This document shows positions 1 to 8,368 of a stretch of DNA of 64,000 nucleotides, piece by piece. How positions within the stretch are numbered: the stretch's first letter is position 1; each line of letters starts with the position of its first letter. The translations under genes and the position numbers were made by a program. The notes beneath the pieces were generated by a model that searched no databases, was not told the DNA's origin, and saw only the letters and a program-made list of their open reading frames with translations. Source of the stretch: Bacteroidota bacterium (GTDB lineage: Bacteria > Bacteroidota > Bacteroidia > B-17B0 > Aurantibacillaceae); NCBI GenBank assembly GCA_013697245.1, contig JACCXH010000052.1, positions 1-64,000 of the forward strand, given 5' to 3'.

Positions 1-138
1 TTATTTGTGAAAGAAGTAATGGTAGACAGCGCCTTAATGGCAAAACGTTTACGTACTGCCCCACAAGGCCGTGGATACCGTATCCGCAAACGTTCAAATC
101 ATGTTACTTTAATTTTAGACACCAAAAACGCAAAATAG
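1..138 (+). CDS. rplV: 50S ribosomal protein L22, C-terminal end (partial)
   Basis: The frame is open from the first base of the window to a TAG at 136-138, giving 45 residues. They include [20 protein letters not shown], the conserved C-terminal beta-hairpin extension of L22 that reaches the peptide exit tunnel. The start lies upstream of the window. The stop is two bases before the rpsC start, so the genes are co-transcribed, as in the standard S10 operon order rplV-rpsC. Identity is secure; only the 5' part is missing. Confidence 0.93.
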   Translation, partial: LFVKEVMVDSALMAKRLRTAPQGRGYRIRKRSNHVTLILDTKNAK

Positions 139-140
139 AA

Positions 141-893
141 ATGGGACAAAAAGTAAATCCAATTGGCTTCAGATTAGGAATCATCAAAGGATGGGATTCA
201 AACTGGTTTGGTGGTAAAGACTATGCAGATAAATTAGTTGAAGATAATACTATCAGAAACTATTTAAAAGCTCGTTTAGCAAAAGGTAGCATTTCTAAAA
301 TTGTTATCGAAAGAACTTTAAAATTGATCACTGTAACTATCAATACTGCACGTCCGGGTATCATTATCGGAAAAGGCGGTAAAGAAGTTGATAAATTAAA
401 AGAAGAGTTAAAGAAAATCACTACAAAAGAAATTCAAATAAATATCTTCGAAATTAAACGTCCGGAATTAGATGCACGCTTGGTTGCAGATTCTATCGCT
501 CGTCAGATCGAAGGCCGTATCTCTTTCCGTAGAGCAGCAAAAATGTCAATGGCTAGTACCATGCGTTTAGGTGCAGAAGGAATTAAAATTAAAGTATCTG
601 GCCGTTTAGGTGGTGCCGAAATGGCGCGTACTGAAGGTTACAAAGAGGGAAGAACTCCTTTACATACTTTACGCGCGGATATTGATTACGCTGTAGCAGA
701 AGCTCATACTTCATATGGCCGTATCGGAATTAAAGTTTGGATCTGCCGTGGCGAGATCTTCGGAAAACGCGATCTTTCTCCAAATGCAGGTTTAATGTCT
801 AAAGACAAAAAATCGGGTGGAAGCGGTGATCGTCCAAACAACGACCGTCCTAAGTTTAACGGTAAAAAAAGAACTAAAAGAGAAGAAAAATAA
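141..893 (+). CDS. rpsC: 30S ribosomal protein S3
   Basis: S3 (250 residues) sits at the mRNA entry channel of the small subunit. The N-terminus [14 protein letters not shown] is diagnostic. A type-2 KH RNA-binding domain carries the GKGG loop at residues 77-80, and the C-terminal S3 domain has [13 protein letters not shown]. From about residue 215 the protein ends in a Lys/Arg/Gly-rich tail, longer than the 233-residue E. coli protein. The ATG is two bases after the rplV stop. The following gap has a perfect 7-bp inverted repeat at 896-902/914-920. Confidence 0.98.
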   Translation: MGQKVNPIGFRLGIIKGWDSNWFGGKDYADKLVEDNTIRNYLKARLAKGSISKIVIERTLKLITVTINTARPGIIIGKGGKEVDKLKEELKKITTKEIQINIFEIKRPELDARLVADSIARQIEGRISFRRAAKMSMASTMRLGAEGIKIKVSGRLGGAEMARTEGYKEGRTPLHTLRADIDYAVAEAHTSYGRIGIKVWICRGEIFGKRDLSPNAGLMSKDKKSGGSGDRPNNDRPKFNGKKRTKREEK

Positions 894-895
894 TA

Positions 896-920
896 TTGAA
901 GTAGATTAAATTCACTTCAA
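896..920 (+). other. Inverted repeat between rpsC and rplP
   Basis: TTGAAGT (896-902) and ACTTCAA (914-920) can form a perfect 7-bp stem around an 11-base AT-rich loop. There is no T-run after it, so it does not look like a terminator. It lies 33 bases before the rplP start and could be an mRNA-processing or stability element. The stem is clear; its function is unknown. Confidence 0.4.
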
Positions 921-953
921 CATTAATTAAAAACTAGGTTAAAAGAAGAAATC

Positions 954-1388
954 ATGTTACAACCAAAAAGATCAAAATATAGAAAATCTCAAAAGATGAA
1001 GATCAAGGGCGACGCAAAGCGTGGTCATGAATTGGCCTTCGGTTCTTTTGGAATTAAAGCAATGGACGAGTGCCGTATGACTGGTCGCCAGTTAGAAGCA
1101 GCCCGTATCGCAATTACCCGTTTCATGAAACGTGAAGGCCAGGTTTGGATCCGCGTGTTTCCTGATCGCCCGGTTACATCAAAACCTGCAGAGGTTCGTA
1201 TGGGTAAAGGTAAAGGTGCTCCGGAGTATTGGATGGTACCTGTTAAACGTGGCCGTATCTTATTTGAAGCAGAAGGCGTGCCTTTAGCAGTAGCAAAAGA
1301 AGCATTACGTTTAGCTGCACAAAAATTACCTATCGTTACAAAATTTATTGTACGTAGGGATTATGTTGAAGCAGAAGTTGCTAAATAA
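954..1388 (+). CDS. rplP: 50S ribosomal protein L16
   Basis: L16 (144 residues) binds 23S rRNA near the peptidyl-transferase centre and helps position A-site tRNA. The basic N-terminus [14 protein letters not shown] and the signature [13 protein letters not shown] are both present, and the length fits the family (136 in E. coli). It follows rpsC by 60 bases and precedes rpmC by 103 bases, larger gaps than elsewhere in the cluster. I see no Shine-Dalgarno sequence, as is usual in Bacteroidota. Confidence 0.98.
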   Translation: MLQPKRSKYRKSQKMKIKGDAKRGHELAFGSFGIKAMDECRMTGRQLEAARIAITRFMKREGQVWIRVFPDRPVTSKPAEVRMGKGKGAPEYWMVPVKRGRILFEAEGVPLAVAKEALRLAAQKLPIVTKFIVRRDYVEAEVAK

Positions 1389-1491
1389 TTGAATAATAAC
1401 AAATTAAGCAAGTTTTAGTTGAACCGTTACTTTAATTAAAAAATGTTTAAAAACCGGAATAAAAACCCGGAAATAAAACAAAAAACAAAAA

Positions 1492-1692
1492 ATGAAAAAT
1501 AAGGACAACATATCAGCTCTATCCGATCAGGAATTAATTGAGAAGATAAAAGAAGAAAAAGCAGGATTAAATAAAATGACATTAAACCATGCTATTTCAC
1601 CTGTAGAAAACCCTGCTGTGATCCGCGTTAATCGCAGAAATATAGCACGTATGTTAACTGTATTAAATAAACGTAACAAAGCATCTAAATAA
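1492..1692 (+). CDS. rpmC: 50S ribosomal protein L29
   Basis: L29 (66 residues) is a small two-helix protein at the tunnel exit, near the docking site for trigger factor and SRP. The order rplP-rpmC-rpsQ supports the call, as do the N-terminal acidic helix ([20 protein letters not shown]) and the C-terminal [18 protein letters not shown], which matches the family's RxxIARxxTxL pattern. The 103-base gap upstream is A-rich; I see no promoter in it. Confidence 0.95.
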   Translation: MKNKDNISALSDQELIEKIKEEKAGLNKMTLNHAISPVENPAVIRVNRRNIARMLTVLNKRNKASK

Positions 1693-1700
1693 ATTGCTTC

Positions 1701-1958
1701 ATGGAAGATAGAAATTTAAGAAAAGAAAAAATCGGTGTCGTAAAAAGTAACAAGATGGAAAAAAGCATCGTTGTTTCTGTAATACGTAAAGTAAAACACC
1801 CTAAATACGGAAAGTTCCTAAAGAAAACCAGCACATTCGTTGCTCATGATGAGAAGAACGAATGCAGCATTGGGGATACCGTTAAAATTGCAGAAACCCG
1901 CCCAATGAGCAAGACTAAGAACTGGCGTTTGGTTGAAGTTTTAGAAAAAGTTAAATAA
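1701..1958 (+). CDS. rpsQ: 30S ribosomal protein S17
   Basis: S17 (85 residues) is an OB-fold primary binder of 16S rRNA. The core [16 protein letters not shown]...[12 protein letters not shown] and the later [20 protein letters not shown] match the family motifs, and the length is normal. The gene starts 8 bases after rpmC, so it is in the same transcript, and is followed 30 bases later by rplN. Confidence 0.98.
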   Translation: MEDRNLRKEKIGVVKSNKMEKSIVVSVIRKVKHPKYGKFLKKTSTFVAHDEKNECSIGDTVKIAETRPMSKTKNWRLVEVLEKVK

Positions 1959-1988
1959 TAGACGTTAATCGTATAAAGAAATTTTAAG

Positions 1989-2357
1989 ATGATACAAACA
2001 GAATCGAGATTAACAGTAGCAGATAACAGCGGTGCCAAAGAGGTACTTGTTATTCGCGTATTAGGAGGTACTAAAAAACGTTACGCTTCAATTGGCGATA
2101 AAGTGGTAGTAACTGTAAAGCATGCATTACCCAGCGGTAATGTAAAAAAAGGTACAGTTAGTAAAGCGGTAATTGTTAGAACACGTAAAGAGATCAGCCG
2201 TGCTGATGGATCATATATCCGTTTTGACGATAACGCAGTAGTGTTATTGAATACAACTGATGAGATCCGTGGTACACGTATTTTCGGGCCAGTTGCCCGC
2301 GAATTACGCGACAAACAATTTATGAAAATCATTTCATTAGCACCGGAAGTGCTTTAA
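1989..2357 (+). CDS. rplN: 50S ribosomal protein L14
   Basis: L14 (122 residues) lies at the subunit interface, where it contacts S12 and h14 of 16S rRNA. It begins [19 protein letters not shown] and contains [16 protein letters not shown] and [13 protein letters not shown], all highly conserved. The length equals the bacterial standard. It sits between rpsQ and rplX, as expected. Nothing unusual is visible. Confidence 0.98.
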   Translation: MIQTESRLTVADNSGAKEVLVIRVLGGTKKRYASIGDKVVVTVKHALPSGNVKKGTVSKAVIVRTRKEISRADGSYIRFDDNAVVLLNTTDEIRGTRIFGPVARELRDKQFMKIISLAPEVL

Positions 2358-2375
2358 TTAAAAGAAATTTAAGTC

Positions 2376-2693
2376 ATGTCAAAAATAAAATTAAAAAAAG
2401 GCGATACTGTTAAGGTAATTTCTGGCGAAAGCAGAGGTACTACAGGTAAGATCGTTTCTATAGATGTTAAAAAAGAACGTGCCATTGTAGAAGGTGTTAA
2501 TATGGTTAGCAAAAGCGAAAAGCCAAGCGCTAAGAACACTAACGGTGGTATCGTTAAAAAAGAAGGTTCTATCCATATCTCAAACTTAATGTTTTTAGAA
2601 GGTGGTAAAACCGTTCGTTTAGGTCGTAAATTAAATGAGAAAACTCAAAAAATTGAGCGTATCTCTTCAAAAACTAAGGAGGCAGTTAAATAA
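2376..2693 (+). CDS. rplX: 50S ribosomal protein L24
   Basis: L24 (105 residues) is a KOW-domain assembly initiator of the large subunit. The KOW motif is at the N-terminus ([20 protein letters not shown]), followed by [14 protein letters not shown] and [16 protein letters not shown]. The stop codon shares one base with the rplE start in TAATG at 2691-2695, so translation of the two genes is probably coupled. Confidence 0.98.
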   Translation: MSKIKLKKGDTVKVISGESRGTTGKIVSIDVKKERAIVEGVNMVSKSEKPSAKNTNGGIVKKEGSIHISNLMFLEGGKTVRLGRKLNEKTQKIERISSKTKEAVK

Positions 2694-3259
2694 TGGCAAC
2701 AAAAACCTATCAACCTCGTTTAAAAGGTAAGTATGCAGAAGAAATAGTTCCTGCATTACAAAAACAATTTCAATACACATCATCGATGCAAGTTCCTAAA
2801 TTGGAAAAAATTTGCCTTAACCAGGGTATTGGTGATGCCGTATCTGATAAAAAAATGATCGAAGCAGCAGTAAAAGAAATGACCACTATTACCGGTCAAA
2901 AAGCTGTTCCGACCTATTCTACAAAAGATATCTCGAACTTTAAATTACGTAAGGGCGTTGCCATTGGTGTGCGTGTTACATTACGTGGCGATAAAATGTA
3001 CGAATTTTTAGATCGTTTAGTAGCAGCTTCATTACCACGTATTCGTGATTTTAAAGGTGTTAACGATAAAGGGTTTGATGGACGCGGAAATTATACTTTA
3101 GGTGTATCTGAGCAGATCATTTTCCCTGAAATAGATATTGATAAAGTAAGCAAGATCTCTGGTATGGACATTACATTTGTAACCAGTGCAGATACAGATA
3201 AAGAAGCACATGCTTTGTTAACAGAATTTGGTATTCCATTTAAAAAGAAAGAAAAATAA
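2693..3259 (+). CDS. rplE: 50S ribosomal protein L5
   Basis: L5 (188 residues) binds 5S rRNA in the central protuberance. Family motifs include [55 protein letters not shown] and the C-terminal [20 protein letters not shown]. It overlaps rplX and rpsN by one base at each end (TAATG both times), which suggests translational coupling of rplX-rplE-rpsN. It is slightly longer than E. coli L5 because of an N-terminal extension. Confidence 0.98.
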   Translation: MATKTYQPRLKGKYAEEIVPALQKQFQYTSSMQVPKLEKICLNQGIGDAVSDKKMIEAAVKEMTTITGQKAVPTYSTKDISNFKLRKGVAIGVRVTLRGDKMYEFLDRLVAASLPRIRDFKGVNDKGFDGRGNYTLGVSEQIIFPEIDIDKVSKISGMDITFVTSADTDKEAHALLTEFGIPFKKKEK

Positions 3260-3528
3260 TGGCAAAAGAGTCAATGAAGGCCCGTGAGGTCAAACGTCAA
3301 AAATTAGTTGATAAATACGCTGCTAAACGTGCAGAGTTAAAAAAAGCTGGTGATTCAGTTGGATTACAAAAGTTACCACGTAACTCATCAAAAGTGCGTT
3401 TACGTAACCGTTGTAAATTAACCGGTCGTCCGCGTGGTTACATGCGCACCTTTGGTGTTAGTCGTGTTACCTTTCGCGAAATGGTGCTTTTCGGGTTAAT
3501 TCCGGGACTTACCAAATCAAGCTGGTAG
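3259..3528 (+). CDS. rpsN: 30S ribosomal protein S14, zinc-free long form
   Basis: S14 (89 residues) assembles late in the 30S head. The C-terminal [20 protein letters not shown] and ending [11 protein letters not shown] are diagnostic. The protein is the long form without the paired CxxC zinc knuckles of the short type, as in E. coli. It overlaps rplE by one base. After it the tight packing stops: 153 non-coding bases follow, holding a stem, a promoter and a second stem before rpsH. Confidence 0.97.
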   Translation: MAKESMKAREVKRQKLVDKYAAKRAELKKAGDSVGLQKLPRNSSKVRLRNRCKLTGRPRGYMRTFGVSRVTFREMVLFGLIPGLTKSSW

Positions 3529-3543
3529 AAAATACTTCCAGAT

Positions 3544-3562
3544 TTTAACCGACGGGGTTAAA
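3544..3562 (+). other. Stem-loop after rpsN
   Basis: TTTAACC (3544-3550) and GGTTAAA (3556-3562) form a 7-bp stem with a 5-base loop, starting 15 bases after the rpsN stop. It is followed by CCGGTAAAAATA rather than a T-run, so termination would be weak at best. It may mark a partial transcript boundary ahead of the internal promoter at 3578-3609. Confidence 0.35.
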
Positions 3563-3577
3563 CCGGTAAAAATAAAA

Positions 3578-3609
3578 TTGTGAGGTTACGGTAAATTGTT
3601 GTATATTTG
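3578..3609 (+). promoter_or_regulatory. Internal promoter before rpsH (Bacteroidota type)
   Basis: TTG at 3578-3580 and TATATTTG at 3602-3609, separated by 21 bases, match the Bacteroidota sigma-A consensus (TTG, then TAnnTTTG after roughly 17-23 bases). Transcription would begin a few bases downstream, giving rpsH a leader of about 65 bases. It lies in the widest gap of the spc region. This is the best promoter I found in the window. Confidence 0.65.
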
Positions 3610-3645
3610 CCCCCTCAAAAAAATAAAATAAATTGTTTCATATAA

Positions 3646-3664
3646 TTATTCCACTTTGGAATAA
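3646..3664 (+). promoter_or_regulatory. Stem-loop in the rpsH leader
   Basis: TTATTCC (3646-3652) pairs perfectly with GGAATAA (3658-3664) around a five-base loop, ACTTT. It ends 17 bases before the rpsH ATG and downstream of the predicted promoter, so it would be in the 5' untranslated RNA. In E. coli S8 represses its own operon by binding mRNA. Whether this AT-rich stem is an S8 target is inference; it lacks the obvious S8-site core. Confidence 0.4.
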
Positions 3665-3681
3665 CATATAAACTTAAAAAA

Positions 3682-4080
3682 ATGACAGATACAGTATCAG
3701 ATTACTTAACGCGTGTTAGAAACGCGATCAAAGCAAACCACCGCATCGTAGAAGTTCCGGCTTCTAATCTAAAAAAAGAGATCACCAAGATCCTTTTCGA
3801 AAAGGGGTACATTTTAAATTATAAATTTGAAAGTACAGAAAACAACCAGGGCGTAATTAAAATTGCGTTAAAATACCATCCTGTAACCAAGCTTCCTGCT
3901 ATCCGCACATTGGATCGCGTGTCTAGCCCGGGTTTACGTAAGTATTCAGGCGTTGATAAAATGCCGCGTGTATTAAATGGTTTAGGTATTGCCATCATTT
4001 CTACTTCAAAAGGTGTTATTACCGACAAAGAAGCTAAGAAGATGAATGTTGGCGGTGAAGTTCTATGTTATATTTCATAA
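3682..4080 (+). CDS. rpsH: 30S ribosomal protein S8
   Basis: S8 (132 residues) is a primary binder of 16S helix 21 and the classical translational repressor of the spc operon in E. coli. The N-terminus MTDTVSDYLTRVRNAIKANH and the C-terminal VLNGLGIAIISTSKGVITDKEAKKMNVGGEVL are the two halves of the S8 fold. The gene has its own apparent promoter (3578-3609) and a leader stem-loop, so it may start a separate transcript for rpsH onwards. Confidence 0.98.
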   Translation: MTDTVSDYLTRVRNAIKANHRIVEVPASNLKKEITKILFEKGYILNYKFESTENNQGVIKIALKYHPVTKLPAIRTLDRVSSPGLRKYSGVDKMPRVLNGLGIAIISTSKGVITDKEAKKMNVGGEVLCYIS

Positions 4081-4084
4081 TCAT

Positions 4085-4092
4085 AAAGGAGG
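4085..4092 (+). promoter_or_regulatory. Strong ribosome binding site of rplF
   Basis: AAAGGAGG lies 9 bases before the rplF ATG at 4102. A near-perfect Shine-Dalgarno sequence is unusual here: nearly every other gene in this cluster has only A-rich sequence before its start, the normal situation in Bacteroidota, where the anti-SD of 16S rRNA is largely unavailable. Confidence 0.6.
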
Positions 4093-4101
4093 AAAATTAA
4101 C

Positions 4102-4656
4102 ATGTCACGTATAGGAAAAGCCCCCATAGAAATACCAAAAGGAGTAGAGGTAATTGTAGCTAGCGGTTTAGTAACCGTTAAAGGCACAAAAGGAACATTA
4201 ACTCAAAAAGTAGATATAGATATTACTGTAGCAATTGAAGATGGTAAAGTGTTAGTTACACGTCCAACTGATCAAAAGCGCCACAGGGCATTACACGGTT
4301 TATACCGTTCTTTGATCGCTAATATGATCAAAGGTGTAAGCGAAGGATATAAAACTGAACAAGAATTAGTAGGCGTAGGTTACCGTGCTTCTAATAAAGG
4401 AAATATGTTAGAGTTATCATTAGGATATTCTCACAACATTAACTTCCAATTGCCTGTTGAAATAAAAGTTACTACTACAGCAGAAAAAGGTCAAAACCCT
4501 AAAATACTTTTAGAAAGTGCCGATAAACAATTAATAGGATTAGTTGCTGCTAAGATCAGAAGCTTACGTAAACCAGAGCCTTACAAAGGTAAAGGTATTA
4601 AGTTCGTAGGAGAACAACTGAGAAGAAAAGCTGGTAAATCGGCTTCTAAAAAATAA
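4102..4656 (+). CDS. rplF: 50S ribosomal protein L6
   Basis: L6 (184 residues) has two repeated alpha/beta domains and lies near the sarcin-ricin loop. It begins MSRIGKAPIEIPKGVEV and contains LVGVGYRASNKGNMLELSLGYSH; the C-terminus has RKPEPYKGKGIKF, the bacterial L6 signature. It is 21 bases after rpsH and is preceded by an unusually good Shine-Dalgarno sequence at 4085-4092. Confidence 0.98.
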   Translation: MSRIGKAPIEIPKGVEVIVASGLVTVKGTKGTLTQKVDIDITVAIEDGKVLVTRPTDQKRHRALHGLYRSLIANMIKGVSEGYKTEQELVGVGYRASNKGNMLELSLGYSHNINFQLPVEIKVTTTAEKGQNPKILLESADKQLIGLVAAKIRSLRKPEPYKGKGIKFVGEQLRRKAGKSASKK

Positions 4657-4692
4657 TTAAATAAATTTTTAATCATCCTAAAAATTGTAGAG

Positions 4693-5049
4693 ATGGCAGT
4701 AAATAAACAAGATAGAAGAACTAAAATAAAATTTAAACTTCGCAAAAGAATAAAAGGTACTACAGAAGCACCGCGTTTAAGCGTGTACCGTAGTAACTCT
4801 GAAATATATGCTCAATTAATTGAAGACAAAGGCGGAAAAACTTTATTAGCTGTTGGTTCAGTTGATAAATCAATTTCTTCTGCAAAAGTCAGCAAAATTG
4901 AAAAGGCAAAATTAGTAGGTAAGTTAATTGCCGAAAAAGCGGTTGCAAACGGGATCACAGCAGTGGTTTTTGATCGTAACGGGTTTTTGTACCATGGTAG
5001 AGTAAAATCGTTAGCCGAAGGTGCTCGCGAAGGAGGTTTAAAATTCTAA
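4693..5049 (+). CDS. rplR: 50S ribosomal protein L18
   Basis: L18 (118 residues) binds 5S rRNA together with L5 and L25. The basic N-terminus (KQDRRTKIKFKLRKRIKGT), then PRLSVYRSNSEIYAQLIEDK and the ending FDRNGFLYHGRVKSLAEGAR, are typical of the family. Size and position between rplF and rpsE are normal. Confidence 0.98.
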   Translation: MAVNKQDRRTKIKFKLRKRIKGTTEAPRLSVYRSNSEIYAQLIEDKGGKTLLAVGSVDKSISSAKVSKIEKAKLVGKLIAEKAVANGITAVVFDRNGFLYHGRVKSLAEGAREGGLKF

Positions 5050-5061
5050 TAAATAAGCAAG

Positions 5062-5580
5062 ATGTCTAAAGAAGTAGTAAAACGCGTTAAATCAAGCGAT
5101 ATAGAATTAAAAGATAAGTTAGTTGCCATCCAACGTGTAACTAAAGTTACAAAAGGTGGTCGTCACTTTAGCTTTTCTGCCATTGTTGTGGTTGGAAATG
5201 AAAAAGGAATTATCGGACAAGGTTTAGGTAAAGCTAACGAGGTAACTGATGCCATTACAAAAGGTATTGAAGATGCTAAGAAAAGTTTAGTTAAAGTGGC
5301 AGTATTAAATGGTACCGTGCCTCACGCACAAGAAGGTAAATTTGGTGGTGCACGTGTGTTCTTAAAGCCTGCAGCTCATGGTACTGGTGTAATTGCCGGT
5401 GGTGCGATGCGTGCAGTATTAGAGAGCGTTGGTGTTACAGATGTATTAGCTAAGTCTAAAGGATCAAGTAACCCGCACAACGTGGTTAAAGCAACATTGG
5501 ATGCTTTAATGAAAATGCGTGATGCTATCAGCATCTCTCAACAAAGAGGTATTAAATTAGATAGAGTGTTTAACGGTTAA
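5062..5580 (+). CDS. rpsE: 30S ribosomal protein S5
   Basis: S5 (172 residues) lines the mRNA entry tunnel and influences decoding accuracy. The N-terminal double-stranded RNA-binding-like domain has [20 protein letters not shown] and [12 protein letters not shown]. The C-terminal domain has [19 protein letters not shown] and [19 protein letters not shown]. It starts 12 bases after rplR and is followed by rpmD after 10 bases. Confidence 0.98.
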   Translation: MSKEVVKRVKSSDIELKDKLVAIQRVTKVTKGGRHFSFSAIVVVGNEKGIIGQGLGKANEVTDAITKGIEDAKKSLVKVAVLNGTVPHAQEGKFGGARVFLKPAAHGTGVIAGGAMRAVLESVGVTDVLAKSKGSSNPHNVVKATLDALMKMRDAISISQQRGIKLDRVFNG

Positions 5581-5590
5581 TAATTTAACA

Positions 5591-5770
5591 ATGGGAAAAG
5601 TAAAATTAACATTAATAAAAAGCATCGCTAAACGTAGCCCTTCACAAAAAGCAACTGTTGTAGCTTTAGGTTTAGGTAAAACTCATAGTTCAGTGATAAA
5701 AGAGTCTAGTCCTGCTATTGATGGCATGATCAGCAAATTAAAACATATTTTAAAAATTGAAAATATTTAA
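5591..5770 (+). CDS. rpmD: 50S ribosomal protein L30
   Basis: A small 59-residue frame beginning MGKVKLTLIKSIAKRSPSQK and continuing VALGLGKTHSSVIKESSPAI matches bacterial L30: an initial strand with lysines, then a GLGK..SSV segment. It fills the gap between rpsE and rplO, where L30 always lies in this operon, with 10 bases before it and 5 after. No alternative frame in this interval looks coding. Confidence 0.95.
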   Translation: MGKVKLTLIKSIAKRSPSQKATVVALGLGKTHSSVIKESSPAIDGMISKLKHILKIENI

Positions 5771-5775
5771 TTACC

Positions 5776-6225
5776 ATGAAATTAAGTGATTTAAAACCAG
5801 CAAAAGGTTCTGTAAAAACTAACTACCGTCGTGGCCGTGGCCAGGGATCGGGTGGTGGTGGAACTGCAACACGTGGACATAAAGGTGCTCAATCACGTTC
5901 AGGACACTCTAAAAAAGTAGGTTTTGAAGGTGGTCAAATGCCATTACAACGTCGTTTACCTAAATTCGGCTTTAAGAACGTTAATCGTATTAACCATAAC
6001 GGTATTAATTTAGATGCTATTCAAAAATTAGTGGATAATACTAAAATAACTGAAATTAACTTTGATGTTTTAGTGGCGAATGGTTTAGCTCACAAGAACG
6101 ATCTAATTAAAATAATGGGTCGTGGTAAATTAACAGCCGCAATAAAAATAACAGCACATGCCTTTACAGCAACAGCTAAAAAAGCTATTGAAGAAAAAGG
6201 TGGTACTATAAATGATACAAAATAA
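5776..6225 (+). CDS. rplO: 50S ribosomal protein L15
   Basis: L15 (149 residues) is a late-assembling large-subunit protein. Its N-terminal extended part is glycine- and arginine-rich (KTNYRRGRGQGSGGGGTATR), as in all L15s, followed by GFEGGQMPLQRRLPKFGFKN. The C-terminal globular domain ends normally. Its stop is three bases before the secY start, so it is tightly linked to secY. Confidence 0.97.
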   Translation: MKLSDLKPAKGSVKTNYRRGRGQGSGGGGTATRGHKGAQSRSGHSKKVGFEGGQMPLQRRLPKFGFKNVNRINHNGINLDAIQKLVDNTKITEINFDVLVANGLAHKNDLIKIMGRGKLTAAIKITAHAFTATAKKAIEEKGGTINDTK

Positions 6226-6228
6226 TAT

Positions 6229-7557
6229 ATGAAGCGTTTTATAGATACACTTCGGAACATTTGGACGATAGACGAACTTAAACAACGTATTTTATTAACG
6301 TTGGGTATGGTTCTTATTTATCGTTTAGGTTCTTATGTAGTGCTTCCGGGGATAAATGTAGATGCATTGAATGATGCTAAATCTGCAGATGCCGGTGGAA
6401 TCGTAGGTTTAATCAATATGTTTGCAGGTGGTGCATTCTTACGTGCCTCAATTTTTGGCTTAGGAATTATGCCTTACATTACTGCTTCCATTATTATTCA
6501 ATTATTGGGTATGGCAGTGCCGTATTTCCAAAAAATGCAACGCGAAGGAGAAAGTGGACGTAAGAAAATTAACCAGTACACACGTTTCTTAACTATTGGT
6601 GTTACTGCGGTTCAGGCTCCGGGTTATATTGCTTCTATTAAACAATCTGCTCCAAATGCATTTACAGATCTTTCTACTTTCTGGTGGATCCAATCTATCT
6701 TTATTTTAATTACCGGTACCATGTTTGTAATGTGGTTAGGCGAAAGAATTACAGATAAAGGTTTAGGTAACGGTATCTCTTTAATTATCATGATCGGTAT
6801 CATCTCACGTTTGCCTTTTGCTTTCTTATCAGAAGTAAAATCTAGAACGGCAGGTAACGGTGGTTTGATTATCTTCTTAATTGAAATTGTTATTTTATTG
6901 TTGGTAATTGTTGGTTCTATCCTACTCGTACAGGGCACACGGCGAATACCGGTACAGTTTGCGAAAAAAATTGTTGGTAACAAGCAATACGGCGGCGTTC
7001 GTCAGTATATCCCTTTAAAAGTAAATGCAGCAGGTGTAATGCCTATTATCTTTGCTCAGGCTATTATGTTCATTCCTTTAGCGATCACTAATTTCTCATC
7101 AAGCGGTGGTAGCATATTTAACGAGCGTTATGGCTTTTGGTACAATTTAATATTTGCAATTTTAATTATCCTGTTCACGTATTTTTATACCGCTATTATG
7201 GTTAATCCTAACCAACTGGCAGATGATATGAAACGTAATGGTGGTTTTATTCCGGGTGTTAAGCCGGGTAAAAAAACTGCTGAGTTCATTGACCAGGTAA
7301 TGAGCCGTATTACTTTACCGGGATCTATTTTTTTAGCGGGTGTGGCCGTAATGCCGGCATTTGCTCAAAAATTAGGAATAAACAGTGCTTTCGCCGATTT
7401 TTATGGTGGAACCTCTTTATTGATCCTTGTAGGTGTGGTTTTAGATACTTTACAACAGATAGAAACATATTTATTGAATCGTCATTATGACGGCTTAATG
7501 AAGTCGGGGAGGATAAAAGGACGTGGCGCTAATGCTATGATGGTGCAACAAGGTTAA
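6229..7557 (+). CDS. secY: Protein translocase subunit SecY
   Basis: SecY (442 residues) is the pore of the Sec translocon. Hydrophobic segments consistent with ten transmembrane helices run through the protein. It begins with the amphipathic helix FIDTLRNIWTIDELKQRILL, and LINMFAGGAFLRASIFGLGIMPYI is the plug and TM2 region. The cytosolic loop has GVRQYIPLKVNAAGVMPIIF and NPNQLADDMKRNGGFIPG, typical of bacterial SecY. Neither map nor adk, often found next to secY, lies between it and infA. Confidence 0.98.
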   Translation: MKRFIDTLRNIWTIDELKQRILLTLGMVLIYRLGSYVVLPGINVDALNDAKSADAGGIVGLINMFAGGAFLRASIFGLGIMPYITASIIIQLLGMAVPYFQKMQREGESGRKKINQYTRFLTIGVTAVQAPGYIASIKQSAPNAFTDLSTFWWIQSIFILITGTMFVMWLGERITDKGLGNGISLIIMIGIISRLPFAFLSEVKSRTAGNGGLIIFLIEIVILLLVIVGSILLVQGTRRIPVQFAKKIVGNKQYGGVRQYIPLKVNAAGVMPIIFAQAIMFIPLAITNFSSSGGSIFNERYGFWYNLIFAILIILFTYFYTAIMVNPNQLADDMKRNGGFIPGVKPGKKTAEFIDQVMSRITLPGSIFLAGVAVMPAFAQKLGINSAFADFYGGTSLLILVGVVLDTLQQIETYLLNRHYDGLMKSGRIKGRGANAMMVQQG

Positions 7558-7564
7558 TTAATAT

Positions 7565-7783
7565 ATGGCGAAACAGGCAAACATTGAAATTGACGGTACT
7601 ATTGTAGAAGCATTAAGCAATGCGATGTTTAGGGTGGAGTTGGAGAATGGACATGTGGTAACAGCGCACATCTCAGGAAAAATGAGAATGCACTACATTA
7701 AAATTCTGCCGGGAGATAAAGTGAAGTTGGAAATGAGCCCTTATGACTTATCAAAAGCGAGAATAACTTTTAGATACAAATAA
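7565..7783 (+). CDS. infA: Translation initiation factor IF-1
   Basis: IF-1 (72 residues) is a single OB-fold protein that occupies the 30S A site during initiation. The sequence [20 protein letters not shown], then [20 protein letters not shown] and ending [11 protein letters not shown], is full family length. It is 7 bases after secY and is followed by rpmJ, the usual order. Confidence 0.97.
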   Translation: MAKQANIEIDGTIVEALSNAMFRVELENGHVVTAHISGKMRMHYIKILPGDKVKLEMSPYDLSKARITFRYK

Positions 7784-7802
7784 AATATTTATAATAGAAA
7801 AA

Positions 7803-7919
7803 ATGAAAGTAAGAGCATCCATAAAAAAACGTAGCAACGAATGCAAGATCGTTCGTCGCAAAGGAAGATTATACGTAATTAACAAAAAAAATCCAAAATT
7901 TAAACAAAGACAGAAGTAA
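7803..7919 (+). CDS. rpmJ: 50S ribosomal protein L36, zinc-free form
   Basis: A 38-residue frame, [20 protein letters not shown] followed by [18 protein letters not shown], is L36. The zinc ligands of the classical form (Cys11, Cys14, Cys27, His33) are reduced to Cys14 alone: position 11 is Ser, 27 is Asn-like and 33 is Phe. This is therefore the C-minus type that does not need zinc. It lies between infA and rpsM, as expected. Confidence 0.96.
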   Translation: MKVRASIKKRSNECKIVRRKGRLYVINKKNPKFKQRQK

Positions 7920-7923
7920 TTCT

Positions 7924-7931
7924 TATCTTTG
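7924..7931 (+). promoter_or_regulatory. Possible -7 box before rpsM
   Basis: TATCTTTG fits the Bacteroidota TAnnTTTG -7 consensus and lies 30 bases before the rpsM start, in the 42-base gap after rpmJ. I find no TTG 17-23 bases upstream, so the promoter is incomplete. It could be a weak start for the alpha-operon genes. Confidence 0.3.
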
Positions 7932-7961
7932 CAAACCTTTATAAAATAGTAGTTTAGAGAA

Positions 7962-8339
7962 ATGGCACGTATAGCAGGTATAGATTTACCAAAAAACAAA
8001 AGAGGCGTAATAGGTTTAACCTATATTTACGGTATTGGTCGCAGCAGAGCTGCAAAAATATTAAGCGACGCTGGAATTGCTCCGGATAAAAAAGTGAGTG
8101 ATTGGGATGACGATGAGCAAAACGCTATTCGTAATTTAATTAACAACGCTTTTAAAGTTGAAGGTGCTCTTAGATCTGAGACTCAGTTAAACATTAAACG
8201 TTTAACTGATATCAACTGTCTTCGTGGTATGCGCCACCGTAACGGTTTACCTGTTCGTGGGCAACGTACTAAAACAAATGCACGTACCCGTAAAGGTAAA
8301 CGTAAGACAATTGCTAACAAGAAAATGGCAGTTAAATAA
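7962..8339 (+). CDS. rpsM: 30S ribosomal protein S13
   Basis: S13 (125 residues) is in the 30S head and forms bridges B1a/B1b with the large subunit. It begins [26 protein letters not shown] (helix-two-turn-helix) and ends with the basic tail [20 protein letters not shown], which contacts P-site tRNA. Length is normal. It is the first gene of the classical alpha-operon order rpsM-rpsK-rpsD-rpoA-rplQ. Confidence 0.98.
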   Translation: MARIAGIDLPKNKRGVIGLTYIYGIGRSRAAKILSDAGIAPDKKVSDWDDDEQNAIRNLINNAFKVEGALRSETQLNIKRLTDINCLRGMRHRNGLPVRGQRTKTNARTRKGKRKTIANKKMAVK

Positions 8340-8368
8340 TAATTAATAAAGTATAAGTATTAAATAAA

